Counted from the stretch's first letter, positions 54,232 through 64,000 are shown. The stretch is DNA of 64,000 nt from Reichenbachiella versicolor (GCF_003171675.1 NZ_QFZQ01000002.1:1-64000), one strand, 5' to 3'. Translations and numbers: made by a program. The notes: a model not told the origin generated them from the sequence alone.

Positions 54232-56772
54232 TTATTCATTTGTTTCAGATGTTTCAGAACTTTCTGGTGAATCACCCGCAACTTCATCAACTTCGTCCAT
54301 TTTTTCAATTTTTTCGACAGAAGAAATCTCATCATCATCGTTGAGTTTGATCAGTCTAACACCTTGTGTAGCCCTTCCCATAACTCTTAAATCTTCTACC
54401 TTAATTCTAATAGTTATACCTGATTTATTAATAATCATCAAATCATCACTATCAATTACTTCTTTAACGGCAACAAGCGTACCAGTCTTTTCAGTAACCT
54501 TCATAGCTTGCACACCTTTACCACCTCTTTTGGTAATTCTATATGCTCCAATATCTGACCTTTTACCATAACCTTTTTCAGAGACTACAAGAAGATTTGC
54601 ATCTTCTCTCGCAATACAAACCATATTAATAACACGATCGTTTTCTCCTTCCATGGTCACTCCCTTCACACCAGCTGCTGTTCTCCCCATAGGACGTACA
54701 TCAGATTCATGAAAGTGAATTGCTCTTCCAGATTTTTTAGCTATTACAATATGATTATCACCGTTGGTCAAACTAACGTCTAGTAGTCTGTCGTCCTCTC
54801 GAATAGTTATAGCATTGATACCATTCTGTCTTGGTCTTGAATATGCTTCCAATGTTGTCTTTTTAATAATACCATTGGTAGTACACATCATGATGTAATT
54901 GTTATTAATGTAGTCTTCGTCTGACAGACTATTTACATTGATAACAGAACGAATCTTATCATCACTTTCTATATTAATCAAGTTCTGAATAGCTCTTCCT
55001 TTAGAAGCTTTAGTTCCCTCAGGAATCTCCCATACTTTCTTCCAAAATACTTTTCCGGATTCAGTAAATATCAATAAATAGTTATGAGTAGATGCAACAA
55101 AAAGATGCTCTGTAAAATCATCAGACTTAGTTATTACCCCCTTAGATCCTACACCTCCTCTTCCTTGTGTTCTATATTCGGTTAAGGCCGTACGTTTAAT
55201 ATAGCCTTCATGAGAAATGGTTATAACCATTTCTTCATCAGGAATCATATCCTCAGCAGTAAAGCCATCCGCAGCATGGATAATATCTGACCTACGCTCA
55301 TCACCGTACTTATCTCTAAGTTCAGTTAATTCATCTTTAATGATGGTCATACGTCTCTCCTCGCGAGCTAAAATATCTTTCAAATCGTCAATATGAAGCT
55401 TTAGCTCTTTGTATTCCTGCTCTATTTTCTCAATTTCAAGACCAGTTAATCTCTGAAGCCTCATCTCCAAAATGGCCTTTGCTTGAATCTCTGACAACCC
55501 AAATTGCTCAATAAGACCAGTCTTAGCAATTTCAGGATCTCTAGAATCTCTAATCAGCTGAATTACTTGATCAGTCACATCCTTAGATTCGAGTACAATC
55601 ATATACCCTTCTAAAATGTGCATTCTCTTCTCAGCTTCTTTCAGCTCATATTCAGTCCTTCTGATTACCACTTCGTGTCTATGTTCCACGAAATAGGTAA
55701 TTATTTCCTTCAAATTCAGTGTATGTGGACGCCCCTTAACCAAGGCCACATTATTAATACCAAAAGAAGATTGAAGTTGGGTATACTTGTAGAGGTTATT
55801 TAAAACAATATTTGGAATAGCGTCTTTCTTAATATCATAGACTACTCGCATTCCATTTCTATCAGACTCGTCACGGATATCACTAATACCTTCTAATCTC
55901 TTTTCATTTATTAAGGCAGCAGTCTTTTCTATCATACTAGCCTTATTCACTTGATAAGGTATTTCTGTTACTATGATTTGCTCCTTGCCAGTTTTGGTAG
56001 TTTCAAATTCTGCCTTTGCACGGAGTACAACTCTACCTCTTCCCGTTTCATATGCGTTTCTAACTCCTTGATAACCATATATAGTAGCTCCAGTAGGAAA
56101 ATCAGGCGCTGTTACATGTTGCATCAACTCTGATATTTCAATCTCAGGGTTCTCAATATATGCAATTGTACCATTCACTACTTCTGTTAAGTTGTGAGGA
56201 GCCATGTTAGTGGCCATACCTACAGCAATACCTGAAGTACCATTTACAAGTAAGTTTGGAACTTTACCTGGTAGAACTGATGGCTCGTTGAGAGAGTCAT
56301 CAAAGTTAGGCTGAAAATCGACTGTTTCTTTGTTGATATCATGAAGCATTTCTTCGGCAATCCTTCTCAGTCTTGCCTCTGTATATCTCATGGCTGCAGG
56401 GGAATCACCATCAACAGAACCAAAGTTACCTTGACCATCAACCAATGGATACCTCAAGGACCATTCCTGAGCCATTCTTACCATGGTATCATAGACAGAA
56501 CTATCACCATGTGGATGATACTTACCTAATACTTCTCCAACGATTCTTGCTGACTTTTTATAGGGTCTATTATGCAATACTCCTAACTCCAACATTCCAT
56601 ATAGAACTCTTCTGTGTACTGGTTTTAAACCATCACGTACATCTGGCAGTGCTCTAGAAATGATGACCGACATCGAATAGTCGATGTAGGCTCCTCTCAT
56701 TTCTTCCTCAATGTTGATTGGAATAATATTCTGATCTCCTAATGGAAGATTTTCGTTATCTCCGTCTGACAT
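54232..56772 (-). CDS. gyrA: DNA gyrase subunit A
   Basis: The 846-residue GyrA has the catalytic Tyr in [10 protein letters not shown] and the quinolone-resistance region [10 protein letters not shown], with Ser and Asp at the usual resistance positions (wild type). A C-terminal beta-pinwheel follows. In the first blade the GyrA box, usually Q-R-R-G-G-K-G, reads Q-G-R-G-G-V-G; a later blade has T-K-R-G-G-K-G. The tail is acidic and ends in Ser/Glu/Thr repeats. It heads a gyrA-TPR transcript. Confidence 0.97.
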   Translation of the reverse strand: MSDGDNENLPLGDQNIIPINIEEEMRGAYIDYSMSVIISRALPDVRDGLKPVHRRVLYGMLELGVLHNRPYKKSARIVGEVLGKYHPHGDSSVYDTMVRMAQEWSLRYPLVDGQGNFGSVDGDSPAAMRYTEARLRRIAEEMLHDINKETVDFQPNFDDSLNEPSVLPGKVPNLLVNGTSGIAVGMATNMAPHNLTEVVNGTIAYIENPEIEISELMQHVTAPDFPTGATIYGYQGVRNAYETGRGRVVLRAKAEFETTKTGKEQIIVTEIPYQVNKASMIEKTAALINEKRLEGISDIRDESDRNGMRVVYDIKKDAIPNIVLNNLYKYTQLQSSFGINNVALVKGRPHTLNLKEIITYFVEHRHEVVIRRTEYELKEAEKRMHILEGYMIVLESKDVTDQVIQLIRDSRDPEIAKTGLIEQFGLSEIQAKAILEMRLQRLTGLEIEKIEQEYKELKLHIDDLKDILAREERRMTIIKDELTELRDKYGDERRSDIIHAADGFTAEDMIPDEEMVITISHEGYIKRTALTEYRTQGRGGVGSKGVITKSDDFTEHLFVASTHNYLLIFTESGKVFWKKVWEIPEGTKASKGRAIQNLINIESDDKIRSVINVNSLSDEDYINNNYIMMCTTNGIIKKTTLEAYSRPRQNGINAITIREDDRLLDVSLTNGDNHIVIAKKSGRAIHFHESDVRPMGRTAAGVKGVTMEGENDRVINMVCIAREDANLLVVSEKGYGKRSDIGAYRITKRGGKGVQAMKVTEKTGTLVAVKEVIDSDDLMIINKSGITIRIKVEDLRVMGRATQGVRLIKLNDDDEISSVEKIEKMDEVDEVAGDSPESSETSETNE

Positions 56773-56909
56773 TTAATCTTATTCTAATGTGCAAAATTCA
56801 GCCTGCAATTTAACCAAAATAAGCCTCAAAAAGCAAGCAAAAATACTGCTTAGACAAGGATGGGTATCACTCTAGCTAGATTGTAAAAAATTAGCTTTCA
56901 TAACCTTGA

Positions 56910-57983
56910 TTAATAAGGGTTTAACTTTCTGCTATTTCCCCATTTTTGTCTAATCGTTTTGCGGTTATTCTGACCTACCTTGGGATTTTGCTTTTTCCAA
57001 ATTGGCTGACCGCGTACTTCTTTGTACTTACCTGATTTTGGATCTACAATTACATGCTTTAATTGTACTTTATCACTCTTCATAGGTGATCTTGGAATTT
57101 CAGGAAAGGTTACACTTATCCCAACACCCAGATTGAAAGCATTATACTTATTCTTTATACTACCACCTCCTTCAGGTAAAGCAGTATTCATCGTTCTAAA
57201 ATCAAAAGAAGGTTTAACAAATACTCTAAAATATTCTGACAAATTCTTCTCTATAGAGATACCAAAATTGTAATAAACCCCATTCGTAACAGCACCACTA
57301 AACTGTTTTCCTAGTTTATTTTTACCAATTTCTATTTCTGCAGCAAAAGAATAATCCCACCAATCATAGAACTTATAGCCTACCAATCCATAATACTTGA
57401 AGAAAAATGTAGTCCGCTGAACTGGGTGAATTGATCGTATCCCATGACCATCTACTGTAGGTTTGAAAGAACTGATTTTGTGGTAGGCCATACTGATACC
57501 TCCACCAACTCTAATACCTTTATAATTATATCGAATATTTATATTTAACGGAATATCCCTACCTCTTCCTTCAAAACCCAAACCAATAGAATCAGCATCA
57601 AATTGAGTTAACCCACGATTTAACTCTGAATTGTAAACTGGATTATCAATGCTTGGAAATGGTACATCTGTCGGATTAGGAATTTCTATCGGTATACCTA
57701 TTGAAGGATGATTAAACCAATTGTCATAAGCAACATAATCATCTTCCAAAGGCACGCCTTCATTTAAAACGATAAATTGCTGAGCCGGAGACTGAAGATA
57801 ATAATATCCAGAAAGGTCATGCTTGTAATTTGTCCTGTTGTATCCAGTAGAGATTTGGAAGGAAAACTGATTTAATACTGCCCGAATAGGAGATCGGTAA
57901 ATATCTTTTTCTGAATATTCATATTCTTGAGCGTACCCCAAAAATGAAACATTAATCAATATTATAGTAAAAACTAACCTCAT
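56910..57983 (-). CDS. Putative outer-membrane beta-barrel protein
   Basis: The 357-residue protein has a signal peptide (cleavage near Y-A-Q, residue 19). It then has many alternating amphipathic strands with aromatic ends (for example F-F-F-K-Y-Y-G-L-V-G-Y-K-F and F-N-L-G-V-G-I-S-V-T-F). A basic C-terminal tail follows (about 315-357, many K, R, N and Q) that does not look like a barrel strand. I do not know the family. It overlaps the upstream FKBP lipoprotein gene by four bases (ATGA), so the two are made together. Confidence 0.7.
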   Translation of the reverse strand: MRLVFTIILINVSFLGYAQEYEYSEKDIYRSPIRAVLNQFSFQISTGYNRTNYKHDLSGYYYLQSPAQQFIVLNEGVPLEDDYVAYDNWFNHPSIGIPIEIPNPTDVPFPSIDNPVYNSELNRGLTQFDADSIGLGFEGRGRDIPLNINIRYNYKGIRVGGGISMAYHKISSFKPTVDGHGIRSIHPVQRTTFFFKYYGLVGYKFYDWWDYSFAAEIEIGKNKLGKQFSGAVTNGVYYNFGISIEKNLSEYFRVFVKPSFDFRTMNTALPEGGGSIKNKYNAFNLGVGISVTFPEIPRSPMKSDKVQLKHVIVDPKSGKYKEVRGQPIWKKQNPKVGQNNRKTIRQKWGNSRKLNPY

Positions 57984-58984
57984 GGATTTATTGGAGGTCT
58001 AGAAAGTTCTACATTAAAAACTAATACTTCGTAAGGGCTTATACGAGTTGCATATTCAGGAATTACTTTCTCTTCCACTAAAACAGCTAAATCAGCTGTT
58101 GGGAGTGCAAAAACACTTCCTCCATAAGAATTAGATGATGTGTATATGAAAGTAGCCCTCTCCCCAAATTCCATTTGTCGAATAGAAGCCTCTAAACCAG
58201 AAAATAAAACCCCTGTATTGTGTTGATAAATGAACTGATTAACAGTTTGAAAAGCCCCTCCACGCGGGAAATTTTCAAGTTTATACGCAGAAAAACTAAG
58301 GCTAACTGAATCTCGATCATTTGCCCTTTCATTTTGTACACCTACAGTTGTTCTTTTATAATATATACCTGTTTTAAACTCATTGAAAGGGTCTACTGGA
58401 AAAGCAACAGTATTGTTTAAATCATTGTCAGTAATCATAGTTTCTATCTGAGATTTTTGAAGAGCCAAAATTTCGGTTTCCGTTTGTTTAGAAACTACTT
58501 TTATTGAAAGTGTGATTATACTTGAATCAGATACAGACAAATTTGATTCTCCGAAAAAAGCTTGTGCTGCTGGTATGTAGAATATGGTACTATCTCCCAC
58601 ACGCATCAATGAAAGAGCCACATCTATACCTAATGGAAAAACGGCTCTTGAATTGAATAAGACTTTAATAGGATCTCCATTGGACGGTGAGTGAGAATCG
58701 AATGTCCTCCCTTCTAATACACTTGCTTGGTAATAAATCTCTAGTACATCTCCTGCACTATAAGATTCTCCACCTGACGTAACCAGATTTTGATAAAAAA
58801 TACCTGACCTATCTTGTGTAGTAAGATCTAAAAGGTTGTTCCTTTCCAAATACGAAATGATAGAATCTCTATTTGCTATGTCTAACTGTGAAGTAGAAAG
58901 ATCATCTTCACTACAACTACTCATCAAAAGGGATATAGCGACTCCCATACATAACACACAGACACCAATAAATTTATTCAACAC
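57980..58984 (-). CDS. FKBP-type lipoprotein with divergent tandem domains
   Basis: The lipobox is L-L-M-S-S-C (Cys24). Two FKBP-like regions follow (about 60-170 and 205-330). The first has G-D-V-L-E-I-Y-Y and G-R-T-F-D-S-H; the second has V-S-L-S-F-S-A and only weak similarity. The usual W-x-E and I-P-x-x-x-Y-G segments are altered (for example I-Y-T-S-S-N-S-Y-G). At least one domain may have lost isomerase activity and serve as a chaperone. The start is GTG at 58984. It is coupled to an outer-membrane barrel gene, which suggests a role in assembling that barrel. Confidence 0.8.
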   Translation of the reverse strand: MLNKFIGVCVLCMGVAISLLMSSCSEDDLSTSQLDIANRDSIISYLERNNLLDLTTQDRSGIFYQNLVTSGGESYSAGDVLEIYYQASVLEGRTFDSHSPSNGDPIKVLFNSRAVFPLGIDVALSLMRVGDSTIFYIPAAQAFFGESNLSVSDSSIITLSIKVVSKQTETEILALQKSQIETMITDNDLNNTVAFPVDPFNEFKTGIYYKRTTVGVQNERANDRDSVSLSFSAYKLENFPRGGAFQTVNQFIYQHNTGVLFSGLEASIRQMEFGERATFIYTSSNSYGGSVFALPTADLAVLVEEKVIPEYATRISPYEVLVFNVELSRPPINP

Positions 58985-59051
58985 TATTATCTAAGTTACA
59001 ATCGAGTCAATAACGTATAAATAACTAAATAATTACATCAAGGTATTTATC

Positions 59052-59663
59052 CTATTTAACTTCAAATGTATTAAGGAAATAATGAAAGAGTGGAATTTTA
59101 TCTAGACCTAATTTTTGTCCAATTGAAGTGATTCTACCGAAGTCTGTGGAATTCACCTTTCTAGGTCCAAATACGTCATCATCCGATTCTAAAAAGAATG
59201 ACGCTAAAAAGCGCGTAAAGATATATGGCGCCTTTAACATTTCTAATCGATATTGAGAAACATCTACTGTAGCATTTGGATCATAGTCTTTCTCAAGTTT
59301 CTTGATGTCAAAGGTTTTCTCCATCGTCATTCTTATAAAATCTAAAAACTCCTTCTCCCAAAAATCATATTTCTGAATTAAAAATTTCATACCAAATACT
59401 ACGGGGTCCTTTTTTAGAAAATACCCTCCCTTAGATAGCTTACGGGCCTTTTTGTTTAGCGCCATTTCTTCAAACAAACTCACACTTCCGTTCGCAAGAG
59501 CTACTCCAACGGTCGGCACCATCATCATTAACGCAAAAAAATCTTCATCTGATAATTCAAGATATGGAGCTTCTTGTTTCAAAAACTTCTTTTTAAGACT
59601 TTTAGTACTAGTCATCAAGTCTTCATTGCCTATTAAGGTCTCGATTTCGTATTCTGTGAACAT
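59052..59663 (-). CDS. Conserved-looking cytoplasmic protein, unknown
   Basis: The 203-residue protein has no signal peptide or strong membrane helix; one mildly hydrophobic patch is at about 44-58 (F-A-L-M-M-M-V-P-T-V-G-V-A-L-A). It contains D-V-F-G-P-R-K-V-N-S-T-D-F-G near the C-terminus and many Lys/Glu helices. No family is recognised. Coding is supported by length and composition. Confidence 0.6.
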   Translation of the reverse strand: MFTEYEIETLIGNEDLMTSTKSLKKKFLKQEAPYLELSDEDFFALMMMVPTVGVALANGSVSLFEEMALNKKARKLSKGGYFLKKDPVVFGMKFLIQKYDFWEKEFLDFIRMTMEKTFDIKKLEKDYDPNATVDVSQYRLEMLKAPYIFTRFLASFFLESDDDVFGPRKVNSTDFGRITSIGQKLGLDKIPLFHYFLNTFEVK

Positions 59664-59745
59664 GCCTTTGAATTTAGATGAATCATTTAATTAGTGGTTA
59701 TCGGGAATTTAGTTAAATACTTAGCTAAATGAAACCTTTAAATGA

Positions 59746-60183
59746 TCAAGAGCCTGAAGATAGTTCAGTGATGAGTGCATCATACTGAACATTTAACGAA
59801 GAATCAGAATACAATTGATGACGGATCTTATTAAATTGACTTAAGCCAACAGCATTTTTTATAATCTTAACATATTCTTTTTTATAGATTGATTTCATAC
59901 TATCTATTTCCAATAGAATATCCTTATATATAGTCTTTTGTTCGTTCGATACTTCTGAACAATCGCCTTTTTTTATTTTGTTATAAACCTCTCCTTTATT
60001 CAAAAGTGGCGCATTATATATTGTATTAATTAATTGATACTCAAATATGGTAGACAAACTATCAAGTTGAATAGTTGTCTTGCAATACGCTTCCAATTGC
60101 TCTTTTGCTATTTTGGATTCTTGACCGAACAACCTTCCCTTACTTATTAGTAAGGCAAAAAACAGAATAATTATTACTCTCAT
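59746..60183 (-). CDS. Small exported helical protein, unknown
   Basis: The 145-residue protein has a signal peptide (M-R-V-I-I-I-L-F-F-A-L-L-I-S-K-G). The rest is mainly helical and charged, with two cysteines (about 34 and 74). No motif is recognised. It is monocistronic and lies between the unknown protein at 59052 and the divergent ArsC-like gene. Confidence 0.6.
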   Translation of the reverse strand: MRVIIILFFALLISKGRLFGQESKIAKEQLEAYCKTTIQLDSLSTIFEYQLINTIYNAPLLNKGEVYNKIKKGDCSEVSNEQKTIYKDILLEIDSMKSIYKKEYVKIIKNAVGLSQFNKIRHQLYSDSSLNVQYDALITELSSGS

Positions 60184-60272
60184 TTTATATGCTTATTTAG
60201 CGAAATAAGAACCTAAGACCTTAAAAAACAAGAAGCCTATCTATAATTGCCTTTTATTTAAGAATTGACGTA

Positions 60273-60626
60273 ATGAAAAAGATATACCATTTAAGTACTT
60301 GTAGTACCTGTAAGCGAATCATCAAAGAGCTTGATTTAAATAGTAATGGTTTCGAGATGCAGGATATTAAATCTAATCCTATCACTGAATCTCAATTAGA
60401 TAAGATGAGAGAAATGTCTGGTTCTTATGAATCATTATTTAGTAGACGATCAATGAAATTTAGACCAATGGGGCTTCATGAAATGGAGTTATCTGAGTCT
60501 GATTACAGGAAATATATTTTAGAAGAATATTCTTTCTTGAAGAGACCTGTAATTATTGTTAAAGACGAAATTTTCATAGGAAATTCAAAAAAAGTAATAG
60601 CTGAAGTGGCAACTAAACTGGATTAA
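60273..60626 (+). CDS. ArsC/Spx-family protein
   Basis: The 117-residue thioredoxin-fold protein has an active-site C-S-T-C-K (10-14) near the N-terminus and K-R-P-V-I-I (C-terminal cis-Pro region). The arsenate-binding Arg is probably in this R-P segment. The family includes arsenate reductases and Spx/MgsR-type regulators. With no arsenic genes nearby, a regulatory or general thiol role is equally possible. The stop codon overlaps the convergent TonB-receptor stop. Confidence 0.85.
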   Translation: MKKIYHLSTCSTCKRIIKELDLNSNGFEMQDIKSNPITESQLDKMREMSGSYESLFSRRSMKFRPMGLHEMELSESDYRKYILEEYSFLKRPVIIVKDEIFIGNSKKVIAEVATKLD

Positions 60627-62983
60627 AATTTCCCCATAACTCTTAAGTTTATAAACCTATTAGAAAGTGAATTTGGTATTGCATAGTTATTGGATTGAAA
60701 ATCTTGGATCCATGTATATGATATAGCATTGTCAGTGGCTAGAAGGTTCAATACCTCTAGCCCTATGATTATTTTTTTAGGCATCAATTTTTTGACTTTC
60801 ACTAACTGAAAATGTTTGGTAAAACCAACATCAACTCTAAAATAACTATCTCCAATAAACGATGCTCGTAGCCGATCATTATTTGAAGGTCCAAAAGGTA
60901 ACCCAGTACCGTAAAGCATATTCAAACTCACACGAATTGAAGGATCATTAGGAATGTGGTCTTGATAGAAAATCCCTAAATTAATTCTTTGATCTGTTGG
61001 TCTTCTTACGAAAGATGAGGTGTCATTTACAGCTTCTTTTGCATTAAGATATCCAATACTAAACCATGATTCCGCTCCTTCTACGAATTCACCATTTAAT
61101 CTTAAATCAACCCCATACACTTCTGCTACCGCCTCATTATCGGCATAGTAGCGAATTTTTACATTATCAATATCATATAGATTAACATCCCATAAATACT
61201 TATTATAGCCATCAATTGACATTTTAAAAGGTCTTCCCCACATCTTAAAATATCTATCCCAGCCCAAGTTGAAATGAACGGATTTTTGAGCTTTCACAAT
61301 AGGGTTTATATTACCCGATCGATCTCTCAATTCTCTATAAAATGGGTGCTGTGAATAAATACCAAAAGACATCCGTATAGCATTCGTTGTCAAACCTCTA
61401 AATACATGAACATATTGCATTCTAGGACTAGTGAGTAATTGTTGACTATAAGTCCAATAGTTAAACCTAAGTCCTATATTTATTATATCGGTTGAATCTT
61501 GATTTATCAAAGTATATTGACCAAAGGCAGCAATCTTGTGAGAGTTGATATCAAAACTATTATCAACAGATCTTTCTATTTGAACAAAATCAGCTGAATC
61601 TGTAAAAGTGTATTCTTGAAGCTGGTCATTCAATATTTCATAATCCCAATTTAAACCAAACTCCAGCAAATCATTATTGATATAGACCTCATTGCGTTGT
61701 TCTACATTTAATATCTGCGCAGTTAACTTATTTCTACCATGACGGTAAGAAGTTCCTAAACCTCTTTCTGCTATACAATCATTAAACTGATCTGTTCCTG
61801 GGGTAGCAGCTATTTCGCATAATCGATATCCAGCTTCTAAATCAAAATTTTCACGTTCACTTGATTGAATTCCTGACAAGGTCAAATTAGCAATAAAATT
61901 ATCATTCAATGAATGTTTAACCTGTCCTGCTAATTGATAAGTTTGATAGTTTAATTTTTCCCTACCGTCAAAACCAATCCTTAATCTAAGAGTCTCTTGT
62001 GATGTTCCAAAAGTACTTTCCTGTATCGTAGGGATGGTTTCATAGTTATTGAATGCTGCAGCACCTAATAAGCTGATTTTAGTTTTACTTGATAATCTAT
62101 GAACGAAATACGATTGAAAATCAGTAAATCGTGGAAAATATTCACCTTCTACCTCCAGAGTCCCTAAAAGATACCTAGAATTTTTGTGTCGTATTCCAGT
62201 AGCATATGAAGTTGATTGATTTTTGGAACGACCTCCTACATAAATACTCCCTCCTAACATACTGGCATTAATAGAACCTTCAAAATCCGTTGGTTCCCTA
62301 TATGTTACATTCAGCATAGAAGACAGCTTATCTCCATACCTTGCTCTCCAACCTCCTGGAGAAAATTCAATACCTCTAACCAAATCTGGATTAATAAAGG
62401 AAAGTCCCTCTTGTCTACCTGCACTTACAATTTGAGGTCGATAGATTTTTATTCCATTTACATACACCAAATTTTCATCATAATTTCCTCCCCTTACTGA
62501 ATAGGTACTTGATAATTCATTATTACTATAAACACCAGGAAGAGTGGCAAGAACATTATTAAAATCTCCAGTTGCAGTAGGAAGGTTTAAAACATTCTTT
62601 GCCTCTAACTTGGTAATATGCTGATCACTAAGAATATCAATTGACTTTTCTTGAACTTTAACATCATCCAGAATACTGGTCTTCTCTAATAAAACTACTT
62701 GTAAATCCTTGACGGTTGGCACACTTACTTCTCGATAAGTATCCTGAAATCTAACATGCGAAAAATTCAAATTATAGATCCCACTATCTAACAAAAAAAT
62801 GAAGTGCCCATCGTTATCAGTCAAAGTACTTTTCTGAATCTGTGAGAGTTTAATAAGCACATTCTGAATCGGAGTTCCATCTTGTTCTAACACTACACCA
62901 CTTAGCTTTTTTATGCTCTGTGCTGGCAAAGAAGAAACTGAACTAAAAACTAAGGTTAGTAGTAAGAATATGGTCTTTCTCAT
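60623..62983 (-). CDS. TonB-dependent receptor with N-terminal carboxypeptidase-like domain
   Basis: After a signal peptide, residues about 28-105 form the CarboxypepD_reg-like domain (L-S-G-V-V-L-E-Q-D-G-T-P-I-Q-N-V, then T-D-N-D-G-H-F). A plug domain (about 125-225) with Y-S-V-R-G-G-N-Y-D-E-N-L-V-Y-V-N-G and a large barrel ending N-L-R-V-M-G-K-F follow. The start is placed at ATG 62983 rather than TTG 62986. The substrate is unknown, and no SusD-like partner is adjacent, so it is not a canonical Sus-type pair. Confidence 0.92.
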   Translation of the reverse strand: MRKTIFLLLTLVFSSVSSLPAQSIKKLSGVVLEQDGTPIQNVLIKLSQIQKSTLTDNDGHFIFLLDSGIYNLNFSHVRFQDTYREVSVPTVKDLQVVLLEKTSILDDVKVQEKSIDILSDQHITKLEAKNVLNLPTATGDFNNVLATLPGVYSNNELSSTYSVRGGNYDENLVYVNGIKIYRPQIVSAGRQEGLSFINPDLVRGIEFSPGGWRARYGDKLSSMLNVTYREPTDFEGSINASMLGGSIYVGGRSKNQSTSYATGIRHKNSRYLLGTLEVEGEYFPRFTDFQSYFVHRLSSKTKISLLGAAAFNNYETIPTIQESTFGTSQETLRLRIGFDGREKLNYQTYQLAGQVKHSLNDNFIANLTLSGIQSSERENFDLEAGYRLCEIAATPGTDQFNDCIAERGLGTSYRHGRNKLTAQILNVEQRNEVYINNDLLEFGLNWDYEILNDQLQEYTFTDSADFVQIERSVDNSFDINSHKIAAFGQYTLINQDSTDIINIGLRFNYWTYSQQLLTSPRMQYVHVFRGLTTNAIRMSFGIYSQHPFYRELRDRSGNINPIVKAQKSVHFNLGWDRYFKMWGRPFKMSIDGYNKYLWDVNLYDIDNVKIRYYADNEAVAEVYGVDLRLNGEFVEGAESWFSIGYLNAKEAVNDTSSFVRRPTDQRINLGIFYQDHIPNDPSIRVSLNMLYGTGLPFGPSNNDRLRASFIGDSYFRVDVGFTKHFQLVKVKKLMPKKIIIGLEVLNLLATDNAISYTWIQDFQSNNYAIPNSLSNRFINLRVMGKF

Positions 62984-63024
62984 CAACTGGAAAATATACT
63001 TAGCAATTTATGTCAATCCACATA

Positions 63025-64000
63025 TTAATACCTAAGCAGTTTTACATTTTTGACTATTCCTGCTTGATTGACTTGAAGTATATAAACTCCTTTCTCCTGT
63101 CCATTTACATTAATACTATAGACGTTTTCTTTCTTGTGGTTTTCTATTCTTATCCTATTAATCTCTTTACCTCTAGGATCAAATAGAACAAACTCTATTC
63201 TTTCCTGAGCATACTCCTTCTCTACCTTCACATTGATATTATTAGAATTAAAAGGATTGGGAAAAACAATCACCTCGTTGGTCATAACATCAAACATGGA
63301 AATTTCCTTATCTCCTACTCTTTCATAATGGGGAATTCCATATCCCGTTTTATTGTTCGGTTTTTCAAAGTCAGAACCAGAAGCTACAATAAGGTTACGA
63401 AGTTCAATATTGCTTAACTGAGGATATTTTTGCCATAAACTAGCTGCAAAGCCTGTAATCAATGGCGTTGAATAACTCGTTCCTGAACGCTTATCTACTC
63501 GGTTATTATCTAGATACAAAGTAACATTTCTACCCAAAGCCACTACATCAGGCTTAATTCTTTTGTCAATAGTAGGCCCGACTGAACTAAAAGAAGCGTA
63601 TTTTAAGTCCTCATTTACAGCCCCTACTACCAATACATCAGCAACATCAGATGGAAAAATGACATAAGGCCACTGCTTATTTCTTCCTTCATTACCGGCA
63701 CTATTAATGACTAATATCCCTCTATCGATAGCAAACTGTGCTGCTTTTGAAATAATAGTTGAATTACCATCCGTATCATCGTAATCGTAATCCATTGATT
63801 TATCATCAAATGTATTATAGCCTAGAGACGAACTAATAATATCTGCTCCTACACTATCTGCACGCTCTGCTGCTAACAACCAATTAATTTCCTCAATACG
63901 ATATTCAGATTCTGAATCTTCGGTCACATATAATGCAAAAGAAGCATCAGAAGCACTACCTGTTAAATGCTTATGTTTTGCTGCTATGCAACTCAATACA
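63025..64000 (-). CDS. Subtilisin-like S8 peptidase with T9SS type A tail (N-terminal part missing)
   Basis: The frame runs off the right end. The last codons in the window read V-L-S-C-I-A-A, which normally follows the catalytic His, so Asp and His are outside. Visible are the oxyanion Asn in N-S-A-G-N-E-G and the catalytic Ser in S-G-T-S-Y-S-T-P-L. The C-terminal type A sorting domain has V-F-P-N-P-F, F-D-P-R-G-K and K-G-V-Y-I-L-Q-V-N. It is secreted by the type IX system and probably digests protein outside the cell. The apparent start in the window (TTG at 63996) is internal. Confidence 0.92.
   Translation of the reverse strand, partial: VLSCIAAKHKHLTGSASDASFALYVTEDSESEYRIEEINWLLAAERADSVGADIISSSLGYNTFDDKSMDYDYDDTDGNSTIISKAAQFAIDRGILVINSAGNEGRNKQWPYVIFPSDVADVLVVGAVNEDLKYASFSSVGPTIDKRIKPDVVALGRNVTLYLDNNRVDKRSGTSYSTPLITGFAASLWQKYPQLSNIELRNLIVASGSDFEKPNNKTGYGIPHYERVGDKEISMFDVMTNEVIVFPNPFNSNNINVKVEKEYAQERIEFVLFDPRGKEINRIRIENHKKENVYSINVNGQEKGVYILQVNQAGIVKNVKLLRY

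Noticed and set aside
60273-60626. Arsenic-resistance locus
   Set aside because: No arsB, acr3 or arsR lies nearby, and the C-x-x-C start also fits Spx/MgsR regulators.
1-64000. tRNA, rRNA, CRISPR arrays, integrase attachment sites or a replication origin
   Set aside because: No cloverleaf, ribosomal sequence, regularly spaced repeats, integrase gene or DnaA-box cluster was recognised in the gaps read. Gyrase presence alone does not place the origin here.

Overview
The window looks like the chromosome of a Bacteroidota bacterium, most likely a marine-type member of the Cytophagales. The DNA is AT-rich. Several genes have the Bacteroidota -7 promoter element (TAnnTTTG) and almost none show a Shine-Dalgarno site. 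Two products carry type IX secretion (T9SS) sorting domains, one TonB-dependent receptor has the N-terminal carboxypeptidase-like domain typical of the phylum, and succinate dehydrogenase is in C-A-B order with a single five-helix cytochrome b subunit. No tRNA, rRNA or CRISPR array was found. The only mobile DNA recognised is the first 16 codons of an IS110-type transposase at the left edge.

Layout. 1-2.6 kb: truncated IS110 end, then a CHASE2 membrane protein with a FecR-like secreted partner. 2.6-7.4 kb (minus): pyrB-pyrR, an exported protein of unknown function, an EVE-domain protein and an M16 peptidase. 7.5-13.5 kb: Xaa-Pro aminopeptidase, tandem-FKBP lipoprotein, ppnP and hrpB. 13.5-24.6 kb is a dense signalling block. 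It holds a membrane class III nucleotidyl cyclase, a cyclic-nucleotide-binding-domain histidine kinase, a receiver/thioredoxin-reductase fusion lacking the redox CxxC, a DUF2892 protein with a Crp/Fnr regulator, a membrane histidine kinase, and a TonB-dependent receptor followed by a YfiR-domain histidine kinase. 25.1-26.3 kb carries a two-gene unit of a Pycsar-effector-like (PycTM/DUF5706) membrane protein and an HD phosphohydrolase. 26.4-34.4 kb: SdiA-regulated-type lipoprotein, a giant metallophosphoesterase/beta-barrel fusion, a DUF2652 cyclase-like protein, a lipoprotein tyrosine phosphatase and two ExbD proteins.

34.5-40.7 kb is mostly housekeeping (PAPS-reductase-family protein, nth, miaA, ispH, HopJ-family protein, DNA-alkylation-repair HEAT protein, DCC oxidoreductase), with one large T9SS type B surface protein to 43.6 kb. 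43.8-47.3 kb is sdhCAB. 47.4-50.5 kb: IMPase-family phosphatase, APH-like kinase, small lipoprotein, histone-deacetylase-family protein. 50.6-56.8 kb (minus) is gyrA - TPR protein - PBP1A, with a strong terminator just before PBP1A. 56.9-64 kb: outer-membrane protein with an FKBP lipoprotein, two unknown proteins, an ArsC/Spx-like protein, a TonB-dependent receptor, and an S8 peptidase with a T9SS type A tail that runs off the window.

The most interesting theme is nucleotide-second-messenger machinery in an apparently core chromosomal setting. One or two cyclase-like proteins, a CNB-domain kinase feeding a redox-fold response regulator, a Crp/Fnr factor and a PycTM/HD pair lie within about 18 kb. 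Whether they form one circuit is inference; each gene's family assignment rests on visible motifs.
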